Below, piece after piece: positions 1 through 5,056 of a stretch of DNA of 5,056 nucleotides. The notes beneath the pieces are model-generated. The model was given only the letters and a program-made list of their open reading frames with translations, ran no database searches and was not told where the DNA came from. This DNA comes from ANME-2 cluster archaeon (GTDB lineage: Archaea; Halobacteriota; Methanosarcinia; Methanosarcinales; Methanocomedenaceae). The position numbers and the translations under genes are program-made. Position 1 is the first letter of the stretch; every line of letters starts with the position of its first letter. Where the stretch lies: NCBI GenBank assembly GCA_022353185.1, contig JAKRWB010000255.1:1-5056 (forward strand), written 5' to 3'.

Positions 1-4
1 TCAG

Positions 5-235
5 CCTGACAAAATCACCTAAAAATCCATTAACGAATTTGACAGTTGAGGTGTATTTGCTGAAAAATGGCGAAAAAAAAATCGTTTCATCTGAATTTTA
101 GCCCTAAAACACGTGATTCTTGGTAAAAATAGGGAGTTTTGTAGGTTTTATAACTGGATTTTTTTTAAACTGTCAAATGTTTTTTCCTGACAAAATAGAA
201 GACATTTTCATTAAAAATTAATGCAATCTGTCAAA
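5..235. repeat. Cluster of five CTGWCAAA boxes
   Basis: CTGWCAAA occurs at 6-13, 170-177, 187-194 and 228-235 on the + strand and at 38-45 on the - strand (TTTGACAG). Two copies extend to an identical 11-mer, CCTGACAAAAT, at 5-15 and 186-196. Two others extend to AACTGTCAAAT, at 168-178 and inverted at 37-47. Five matches to an eight-base motif in 235 bp is far more than chance, even in AT-rich DNA. They could be protein-binding sites or repeated terminal sites of a mobile element. The spacing is irregular, so this is not a CRISPR array. Confidence 0.6.
37..178. repeat. 11-bp inverted repeat pair, possible MITE-like unit
   Basis: ATTTGACAGTT at 37-47 is the exact reverse complement of AACTGTCAAAT at 168-178, and the pair encloses 120 bp without coding capacity. 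The 142-bp unit has the shape of a small non-autonomous element. I see no obvious target-site duplication on its flanks, and further copies of the core motif lie outside it. A paired binding site or a chance subset of the CTGWCAAA cluster is therefore equally possible. Confidence 0.35.
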
Positions 236-280
236 CTTGGGATAATATAGTTTTTGTGATATAACTGAAGATTCCCGTTG

Positions 281-314
281 AAAATCGACCCTTTTTTCCC
301 GCCAATTTTGACCC
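281..314. repeat. TGACCC-type repeat pair, possible IS-end relic
   Basis: AAAATCGACCC (281-291) and AATTTTGACCC (304-314) are imperfect direct repeats about 23 nt apart, the second followed by ACTTT. Tandem TGACCC-type motifs of this kind resemble the multiple terminal repeats at ends of some IS21-family elements. This comparison is from memory. No transposase or matching opposite end is visible here, so the assignment is weak. Confidence 0.25.
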
Positions 315-342
315 ACTTTCATATGACTCTTCATACCTTTAA

Positions 343-397
343 TGTGTATATATCTTTCATAGTGACCACTACAATTATATATTGTTTATAGGGTCAC
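343..397 (+). promoter_or_regulatory. Putative promoter with flanking GTGACC palindrome
   Basis: GTGACC at 362-367 and its reverse complement GGTCAC at 392-397 flank a 24-nt spacer containing AATTATATATTG (373-384). Another TATA-rich stretch, GTATATAT, lies at 346-353. A dyad centred on a TATA-like core is a plausible operator over a promoter for the downstream sugar genes. A start about 25 nt after the core would leave a leader of roughly 140 nt before 548. No good Bacteroidota-type TAnnTTTG box is seen at this place: TATCTTTC at 351-358 misses the last base. Confidence 0.35.
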
Positions 398-547
398 ATG
401 AACCTAACAGACTTTGTAATCATCCCACGTGTTGCAACAGAAAAGAATTAATGCTATAGTGATTGTAATTATTAATGATTTCCTTTCTTGGGTTTTTGGA
501 GACACACAATAAAACGAAAGCTAAGGAGATCAACTTATCGATTTCAG

Positions 548-700
548 ATGCGAGAGAAGGAAATGCGTTTATACTTTCCTATACGCTATGAGGATCCACA
601 CAGCAAAGCCGTCAGGATATCTCATGACTCCATTGGCGCTGAGCTTGCATTGACCATGCCTTATCTCAACCGCAACATAGCTGAGAGGTATAACGATTAA
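548..700 (+). CDS. Small hypothetical protein, 50 residues, possibly a gene remnant
   Basis: I do not recognise this protein. From the ATG at 548 it encodes 50 residues of mixed composition, with a YFPIRYEDPHSK stretch near the start, no membrane segment and no cysteines. The frame is open back to a stop at 476-478, so a TTG at 488 would give 70 residues; that extension is basic and looks less protein-like. AAGGAGAT at 523-530 is a good Shine-Dalgarno sequence but sits 17 nt before the ATG, which is long. The stop is separated from the deacetylase start by a single base, so if translated the two would be coupled. It may be a real small gene or the C-terminal end of a gene whose front was lost when the upstream repetitive region formed. 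Confidence 0.4.
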   Translation: MREKEMRLYFPIRYEDPHSKAVRISHDSIGAELALTMPYLNRNIAERYND

Positions 701-701
701 G

Positions 702-1352
702 ATGAAAATGAATAGTGAAATTTCAAAGTCTGTAGCTGTAATCATTGCTCACCCGGATGATGAAACATTATGGACCGGAGGAACTATCCTGAGCCATCCC
801 TCATGGCAATGGTTTATTGTTTGTCTTTGCCGTGGAAAAGATAAAGAGCGTGCCCCCAAGTTTTATAAAGCATTAAAAATATTGAAATCAGACGGAATCA
901 TGGGCGATCTTGACGATGGACCTGAGCAGACGCCGTTGGATGAAAAGGAGTTGGAGCGAGCTATACTGGACTTATTACCTCTGAAGCATTTCGACCTGAT
1001 TATTTCCCATAATCCCTCAGGAGAATATACCAGGCATATCAGGCATGAGGAAGTAAGTAAAGCAGTTATTAAACTCTGGCATGACGGTAAAATATCTACC
1101 AACGAACTTTGGACCTTTGCTTACGAGGATGGAAATAAGGAATATTATCCAAGACCAATAAAAACTGCTACTATTTATCGAACACTTACGAAAAGGATAT
1201 GGCTGAGAAAATACAGTATAATTACAGAAACTTACGGATTTGAAGAAAGTAGTTTTGAAGCAGAAACAACACCACGGGCAGAATCATTCTGGCAATTTAT
1301 TAATTCGTATAGTGCTAAAAAATGGCTTGATAATATAGGAGATTTAGTATGA
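702..1352 (+). CDS. PIG-L/LmbE-family zinc-dependent N-deacetylase
   Basis: This 216-residue protein belongs to the GlcNAc-PI de-N-acetylase (PIG-L/LmbE) family, whose members hydrolyse the N-acetyl group of GlcNAc-containing molecules in glycolipids, thiol cofactors, antibiotics or polysaccharides. The hallmark AHPDDE is at residues 16-21, following a hydrophobic beta-strand. H17 and D20 are expected zinc ligands and D19 the catalytic base. The third ligand is probably H115 in the RHEEV segment, after the SHNPSGEYTRH loop. The length is usual for the family, and no signal peptide is seen, so it should be cytoplasmic. GAGAGG at 683-688 supports the ATG at 702; an alternative ATG is at 708. 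It is the first clear enzyme of the gene set and is followed 89 nt later by a GT4 glycosyltransferase, a pairing that suggests it acts on that enzyme's product. The acetylated substrate is unknown. Confidence 0.88.
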   Translation: MKMNSEISKSVAVIIAHPDDETLWTGGTILSHPSWQWFIVCLCRGKDKERAPKFYKALKILKSDGIMGDLDDGPEQTPLDEKELERAILDLLPLKHFDLIISHNPSGEYTRHIRHEEVSKAVIKLWHDGKISTNELWTFAYEDGNKEYYPRPIKTATIYRTLTKRIWLRKYSIITETYGFEESSFEAETTPRAESFWQFINSYSAKKWLDNIGDLV

Positions 1353-1464
1353 AACGAACATGCAAGAAGACTTGCAACTATATGAAGTAACAAAAGTAAA
1401 TGTGAGTTCTATGAGTCCTTTGAAAATCAAATTTTACTCTCATGAAAGTATTAGTATTATATGA
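1349..1464 (+). other. Intergenic mini-ORFs between deacetylase and glycosyltransferase
   Basis: Two overlapping short frames lie here. The first starts at ATG 1349, overlapping the deacetylase stop as ATGA, with AGGAG at 1337-1341 spaced 7 nt before it. It encodes 13 residues, including two cysteines, and stops at 1388-1390. The second runs from ATG 1360 to a TGA at 1462-1464, encodes 34 residues and overlaps the first 23 nt of the glycosyltransferase gene. Neither resembles a family I know. They could be a translational-coupling leader, the relic of a frameshifted gene, or chance; the AGGAG also encodes deacetylase residues. Confidence 0.2.
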
Positions 1465-2584
1465 TTACCCTCCTTCACCAGGAGGGCTTGCAACACAAGG
1501 AGATCTTCTATACAAGGGCCTTCTTGAAATGGGTGTTGATGCCCATGCTGTTAATTTCGAATCACCACAGGAGAAGGAATGGTACTATCGTTGGTTTGAG
1601 CCGGATATTGTTGTTGGTGTCGGTTATTGGGGGCATACACCCCATCTGGTACTCCATCCGCAACGATATGGAGTTCAGCCTGTCCCCTGGCTGGTTGCTG
1701 ACGGTTATATTGCAAACTACCAGGAGGTGCTGAATGCTCTTCCACTAATCCTGGTAACATCGAATTGGGTAAAGGAGATGTATGTTCGCGACGGAATAAA
1801 TAGTGATATAATTGAGGTGCTACCCGTTGGTTGCGATACAGATGCTTTTACTCCATATAGTAAAGACGACCCCAAAATTTTGACCGTACGCGAAGCGCTG
1901 GGGATTTCACCGAATCAGATAATGATTCTGACTGTGGGTGGCGATGCTACTTCAAAAGGTGCACAGGAAGTAATGCAGGCTCTTGCTATTAATGATACTA
2001 AAGCACCCGATTGGAAATATGTTTGCAAAGTATGGCCCCAGCCACGGACCAAACTTCAAAACCTGGCTGACCTGGAATTAGCGACACACTTAGGTATCGA
2101 AAAAAATGTCATCTATTCAACAAATATTATTTCACGTAATTTCATGCCCTACCTGATAGGTGCCTGTGATATATATGCTGCACCTTCCCGGCTTGAAGGC
2201 TTTGGAATGCCGCAAGTGGAAGCAGGAGCTTGTGGAAAACCGGTTATAGGTATTAATGCCATGGGAATGCTCGATACACTTGTACATGGAGAAACCGCAT
2301 TTCTGGCAAATGTAGCACAGAAAATTATAGTGAACGAAGTAATCCTTGGTGACGAATCGGGTTTTGAAGACAAACACAGGGTTGTATTTAAAGAGCCACG
2401 GGCAGTGGATTATCGTGCAAGTGTTCATGATATTGCTAACTATTTAATGGATCTTATGACTGATTCAGCCTTACGTGACAAAATGGGCAAAGCCGCAAGG
2501 GAGCGTGTGGTCGAGAATTTCGACTATCGCATAGTTGCAAAACGGTTTGTACAGATTATGAAGGAAAAATTAGGAATAACGTAA
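1442..2584 (+). CDS. GT4-family glycosyltransferase (GT-B fold)
   Basis: This 380-residue protein is a retaining GT-B glycosyltransferase of the GT4 group, which moves a sugar from a nucleotide-sugar to an acceptor. The N-terminal domain opens with a beta-strand and the glycine-rich loop SPGGLATQG (12-20), typical of the acceptor-side pocket. The C-terminal nucleotide-binding domain starts near residue 158 (IMILTVGG). It holds the EX7E signature, E252 to E260, in RLEGFGMPQVEAGACGKPV, then GMLDTLVHGETAFL. Length is normal and complete, with no signal peptide or membrane anchor. An in-frame stop at 1421-1423 leaves ATG 1442 as the only ordinary start, and it has no Shine-Dalgarno sequence. Arginine codons are CGN in 13 of 15 cases. 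The glycosidase gene follows after 12 nt, so the two are almost surely co-transcribed. Donor and acceptor cannot be deduced. BshA-like activity was considered because of the deacetylase neighbour, but the N-terminal motif does not match what I recall of BshA. Confidence 0.88.
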   Translation: MKVLVLYDYPPSPGGLATQGDLLYKGLLEMGVDAHAVNFESPQEKEWYYRWFEPDIVVGVGYWGHTPHLVLHPQRYGVQPVPWLVADGYIANYQEVLNALPLILVTSNWVKEMYVRDGINSDIIEVLPVGCDTDAFTPYSKDDPKILTVREALGISPNQIMILTVGGDATSKGAQEVMQALAINDTKAPDWKYVCKVWPQPRTKLQNLADLELATHLGIEKNVIYSTNIISRNFMPYLIGACDIYAAPSRLEGFGMPQVEAGACGKPVIGINAMGMLDTLVHGETAFLANVAQKIIVNEVILGDESGFEDKHRVVFKEPRAVDYRASVHDIANYLMDLMTDSALRDKMGKAARERVVENFDYRIVAKRFVQIMKEKLGIT

Positions 2585-2596
2585 ATTACTAAAACC

Positions 2597-3766
2597 ATGC
2601 AAACCGCAGATTGGCAAGAGATTGAAGAGGCTAAGCAGGCAGCTCTTGAAGTATTGCTTCATAATGCCCATGGACCGTACCACGGACTCCCGCGTACAGC
2701 AGGCTGGGGATACCCCGAACCCTATACAAGAGATTTGATGTTTTCCATATTGGGAATTGCTGTTTCTGATAATCAGAAATTAATAAATAGTATTCGGAAG
2801 GTTCTGGAAATTCTGGCACAAAATCAAACAGAACACGGTCATATTCCTTCGCTGGTGCACGACAAGGAGAATTGTGGATCGAGTGATACCACTCCTTTGT
2901 TTTTACTGGGGGTTGGCATATTCAGAAAAGTAACGGGGGAACAAGATTTTCTTGTGAATGCTGTCCGTAAAGCCTTGACATGGATGGAGTATCAAAGCCC
3001 TTCGGACCGGTACCTGATTGCTCAGCAGCCGACAAGCGATTGGCGCGATGAACAGTGGGTAACTGGTTATGGCCTGTATGTCAATACGATTGTATATAGT
3101 TACCTCCGGCTCCTGGGTCAGCACGAAAGAGCAGAGAGAATGCGCCAGGATATGGGCCGGTTTACCATTACCGGAGCGATGATACCTCATCATGTCCACG
3201 AAGGTCTTATAATAAAACATAAGCCATACTATGCTTTCTGGTCATATAAAATTTATAGCAGCGAAAGGTTCGACCTGCTTGGTAACAGTCTTGCTATTCT
3301 CTCAGGCATATCATCACCCTCACGAGCTGAAAAAATGATTTCGTGGATTGAAGAGGAATGTTCAGGTATGGCAACAATAGGCGAACTTATCGTTGATCTA
3401 CCCCCTAATTTTTTCCCTTTTATTAAACCTGAAGATCTTGATTGGCTACCCCGTTATAAAAAATATAATATGCCCGGGGAATATCATAATGGAGGTATAT
3501 GGCCTTTTATTTGCGGGTTTTACGTGGCCGCTCTAGTTGCTGCTAAAAAATACAAACTTGCCAGGGAAAAGCTAGTGGCACTTACACATATTATAAAAAT
3601 ATCCAATTCCGGTAGCGTTGAATTTGGATTTAACGAATGGCTTAAAGCCCAGAACGGCAAGGCCATGGGACAGGATTGGCAAACATGGTCTGCAGCGCTT
3701 TATCTGTATGCCGTAAAATGCGTTGAAGAAAAAAGAACTCCCTTCTTTGATGAAATAAGAAATTGA
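2597..3766 (+). CDS. GH100-like (alpha/alpha)6-barrel glycoside hydrolase
   Basis: This 389-residue protein resembles the catalytic barrel of neutral/alkaline invertases (GH100) and related GH63 or debranching-type glycosidases. Shared landmarks in order are TRDLMFS (44-50), SDTTPLFLL (96-104), DWRDEQW (148-154), LGNSLAIL (228-235), YHNGGIWP (296-303) and GQDWQTWSAALYL (358-370). GH100 enzymes have counterparts such as LGNCVAIL and YHNGGSWP. The general acid is likely D148 or D151, and the partner carboxylate E347 in FNEWL or E342; this is inferred from motif order, not from a structure. No signal peptide or membrane segment is present, so it should act on an intracellular glycoside. ATG 2597 lacks a Shine-Dalgarno sequence and lies 12 nt after the glycosyltransferase stop. 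Automated annotation may call it an amylo-alpha-1,6-glucosidase or glycogen debranching protein, but the length is that of the barrel alone. Its substrate could be the glycosyltransferase's own product. Confidence 0.78.
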   Translation: MQTADWQEIEEAKQAALEVLLHNAHGPYHGLPRTAGWGYPEPYTRDLMFSILGIAVSDNQKLINSIRKVLEILAQNQTEHGHIPSLVHDKENCGSSDTTPLFLLGVGIFRKVTGEQDFLVNAVRKALTWMEYQSPSDRYLIAQQPTSDWRDEQWVTGYGLYVNTIVYSYLRLLGQHERAERMRQDMGRFTITGAMIPHHVHEGLIIKHKPYYAFWSYKIYSSERFDLLGNSLAILSGISSPSRAEKMISWIEEECSGMATIGELIVDLPPNFFPFIKPEDLDWLPRYKKYNMPGEYHNGGIWPFICGFYVAALVAAKKYKLAREKLVALTHIIKISNSGSVEFGFNEWLKAQNGKAMGQDWQTWSAALYLYAVKCVEEKRTPFFDEIRN

Positions 3767-3809
3767 CCATAATATTTTAAATGCTTATTCCTTTACCCCC
3801 TAATTTATC

Positions 3810-3847
3810 TTTTCCCATAAAAGAATATATACAATTATATCTTTGCA
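3810..3847 (+). promoter_or_regulatory. Putative promoter of the SEC-C gene
   Basis: TATCTTTGCA at 3838-3847 fits the Bacteroidota -7 element TAnnTTTG, and would start transcription near 3850, giving a leader of about 33 nt to ATG 3884. A TTTT at 3810-3813 is a poor match in the -33 region and slightly far away. If the host is archaeal, AATATATAC (3824-3832) would serve as the TATA box, with a similar start site. Either reading makes the downstream gene a separate transcription unit. The 117-nt gap before it shows T-rich DNA but no clear hairpin terminator for the sugar genes. Confidence 0.4.
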
Positions 3848-3883
3848 GTCATCAAGTAGTAAAAATTGAAGTGGTGGTTCAAT

Positions 3884-4978
3884 ATGACATCTAAACCAGG
3901 TAGAAACGATTCATGTCCATGCGGTTCAGGTCTAAAATACAAACATTGTTGTTTGAAAAAAAAGAGGGCGGAAAATAATTCCGCAACTGCAAACACACAG
4001 AATCCAGTATCGGGGTTGCCAAATACAGGTATGTCATATCCGGAGAATTTCAACGAGTATATAATACAGCATGCTGCTGAATTTGAAGCATTCAAGAAAT
4101 CTTTTCTCGAGAAAGGATTGGACATTGATGCCCTTATGGATAAGTTATGGAGTCGGGACAAATTGAAAAAAATGAGTACCAACGACATAATCGTAAAATT
4201 AGGTTCAATGAACATTAACTTTGATATAGACCAATTCAAAAAACAGGTTGAAGGATATGTTTGTGCATGCGATCTGGCTGAAGACCATTACTATGATGAT
4301 ATAGTCCTTGTAAATAACCTTGACGAAGATTTCGTCTGGCTTGCAATAGTTGAACTGTGGAGCAGAATCATGCCAGATTGTCTTAATAAGGAAATGATTG
4401 ATGATATGATGCAGGAAGGCTATGTATGCCTTGAGAAAAGGATTGTTGACGAAGCCATGGAAAAGTGGGATAATGCATGGAACATGATAAAAGACATAGT
4501 TCCTTCGGATATTACGTCTGTCGAGGTCGCTGATGAATTCATTCCTATGATGCAATGCATCTTTAACTGGTGCCAGGATTTTGAGATGGAACTCTACAAT
4601 GCAGGTCTTGGAAACAGTGCTTATTTCACAAAAAGAATACAATTTAGCCATGATCTGTGCCAGACCTTCCCTGATTCCGATAATTCAATTATACACAATA
4701 TGCTAAGAGCCGAAGCCGAATCATATGCATCACTTGGGGATATCACAACTGCTGACAGGCTCTTCAAGGAATTGATCGAGAGATTCCCATATAATGTCTG
4801 GGGATATATCGGCTGGGGGGACATGTACGCTTTCAAACTTGGTGTGCCGGAGGACTCTGATAAAGCCCGTGAGATCTACAATCGTGCACTTTTAGAATGC
4901 GATTGTGAAATAGATGTAGTCGAGGAAAGATTGGCAAGTCTTGAAAAGGATATAAGGAACTGTAACGAAATAACTTAA
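3884..4978 (+). CDS. SEC-C metal-binding protein with C-terminal TPR-like helices
   Basis: The 364-residue protein starts with a SEC-C motif, a small zinc-binding module best known from the end of SecA but also found in many stand-alone proteins. The likely ligands are C11, C13, C22 and C23 in GRNDSCPCGSGLKYKHCC. A lysine-rich stretch and a low-complexity linker (about 25-55) follow. The rest is predicted largely helical and acidic; residues 270-355 read like TPR repeats (AEAESYASLGDITTADRLF, then DKAREIYNRALL). No SecA ATPase parts, signal peptide or membrane segments are present. ATG 3884 is preferred because the motif usually lies at the extreme N-terminus and GGTGG lies just upstream; a TTG at 3866 would add six residues. 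Arginine is AGA/AGG in 10 of 13 cases, unlike the glycosyltransferase, which hints at separate ancestry. The function is unknown; a protein-binding adaptor is the likeliest role. Confidence 0.82.
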   Translation: MTSKPGRNDSCPCGSGLKYKHCCLKKKRAENNSATANTQNPVSGLPNTGMSYPENFNEYIIQHAAEFEAFKKSFLEKGLDIDALMDKLWSRDKLKKMSTNDIIVKLGSMNINFDIDQFKKQVEGYVCACDLAEDHYYDDIVLVNNLDEDFVWLAIVELWSRIMPDCLNKEMIDDMMQEGYVCLEKRIVDEAMEKWDNAWNMIKDIVPSDITSVEVADEFIPMMQCIFNWCQDFEMELYNAGLGNSAYFTKRIQFSHDLCQTFPDSDNSIIHNMLRAEAESYASLGDITTADRLFKELIERFPYNVWGYIGWGDMYAFKLGVPEDSDKAREIYNRALLECDCEIDVVEERLASLEKDIRNCNEIT

Positions 4979-4984
4979 ATAATT

Positions 4985-5056
4985 TTATCCATGCGGATTA
5001 ATAGAGTAATTCCATTCACCATGGAAATCATCGTGTTGAATGTTGATTTGTTTCAT
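4985..5056 (-). CDS. C-terminal fragment of a probable ISAzo13-type transposase (partial)
   Basis: Reading the minus strand from the right edge gives 23 codons ending in TAA at 4987-4985. The last residues include DDFHGEWNYSINPHG. The FHGEWNY(S/T)I.P pattern matches, from memory, the extreme C-terminus of ISAzo13-family (Rhodopirellula-type) DDE transposases. The ATG at 5056 is the window's last codon, so it could be an internal methionine of a gene continuing to the right. The stop lies 6 nt from the end of the convergent SEC-C gene, which leaves no room for a normal IS terminal repeat between them. The call rests on one short motif; a different gene, or a leftover transposase tail, is possible. 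Confidence 0.45.
   Translation of the reverse strand: MKQINIQHDDFHGEWNYSINPHG

Larger units (their letters stand above)
1..487. other. Gene-free AT-rich upstream region
   Basis: This 487-nt stretch is rich in A and T runs, and I see no credible gene in it on either strand. It contains short repeated motifs, listed separately: five CTGWCAAA boxes between 6 and 235, a pair of TGACCC-type repeats between 281 and 314, and a palindromic pair around a TATA-like stretch at 362-397. Two CACGTG hexamers lie at 110-115 and 426-431. The length and repeat content suggest either a control region for the downstream sugar genes or worn remains of mobile DNA. The sequence alone does not decide between these. 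Confidence 0.6.

Noticed and set aside
1..240. CRISPR array
   Set aside because: The repeated units are only 8-11 bp, occur in both orientations and have irregular spacing from 17 to over 100 nt.
110..431. Two CACGTG palindromes (110-115 and 426-431) as paired operators
   Set aside because: They are more than 300 nt apart, their flanks do not match, and a six-base palindrome recurs easily.
863..1102. Minus-strand open frame of 79 codons
   Set aside because: It lies antisense inside the deacetylase gene, and its translation shows no family motif.
702..2584. Bacillithiol biosynthesis pair BshB/BshA
   Set aside because: The deacetylase has HPDDE and the glycosyltransferase N-terminus differs from the BshA pattern; no BshC is present, so gene names would be unsupported.
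2903..3220. Minus-strand open frame of 105 codons inside the glycosidase gene
   Set aside because: It is fully covered by a coding region with clear GH100-like motifs and has no recognisable domain.
370..3840. Shared TACAATTATAT at 370-380 and 3830-3840 as a common regulatory site
   Set aside because: The 11-mer is nearly all A and T in AT-rich DNA, so two copies in 5 kb can easily be chance.
3835..4651. Minus-strand open frames of 134 and 148 codons across the SEC-C gene
   Set aside because: They are antisense to a gene with an intact zinc motif, and their hydrophobic, irregular composition is typical of shadow frames.
5010..5026. Hairpin TTCCAT-TCACC-ATGGAA as a terminator
   Set aside because: The stem is only six pairs, has no T-run, and lies within the minus-strand reading frame.

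Overview
The window is about 5 kb, AT-rich and mostly coding on the + strand. It holds a cytoplasmic sugar-processing gene set, an unrelated metal-binding/TPR-like gene, and the tail of a probable transposase at the right edge. The host is not certain. Two start codons (1442, 2597) have no Shine-Dalgarno sequence, and the SEC-C gene is preceded by TATCTTTGCA, which fits the Bacteroidota -7 consensus TAnnTTTG; this favours Bacteroidota. A methanogenic archaeon of the Methanosarcina type remains possible, because TATA-like boxes precede both transcription units.

Layout: positions 1-487 hold no convincing gene. They carry five copies of CTGWCAAA, two of which form an 11-bp inverted pair, a pair of TGACCC-type repeats, and a GTGACC/GGTCAC palindrome around a TATA-like stretch. 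An unrecognised small ORF (548-700) follows, 1 nt before a PIG-L/LmbE-type zinc deacetylase (702-1352). An 89-nt gap with overlapping mini-ORFs leads to a GT4 glycosyltransferase (1442-2584) and, 12 nt later, a GH100-like (alpha/alpha)6-barrel glycosidase (2597-3766). After a 117-nt gap with its own promoter comes a 364-residue SEC-C zinc-motif protein (3884-4978). A minus-strand reading frame enters from the right edge and stops 6 nt from that gene's end; its last residues resemble the C-terminus of ISAzo13-type transposases.

Working model: the glycosyltransferase builds a glycoside from an activated sugar, the deacetylase removes an N-acetyl group, and the glycosidase trims or recycles the product. 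None has a signal peptide or membrane segment, so this would be cytoplasmic chemistry, such as a small glycoside, compatible solute or glycan precursor. The substrate cannot be read from the sequence. The SEC-C gene has a clearly different arginine codon choice and its own promoter, so it is probably not part of this pathway. No CRISPR array, tRNA or rRNA was seen.
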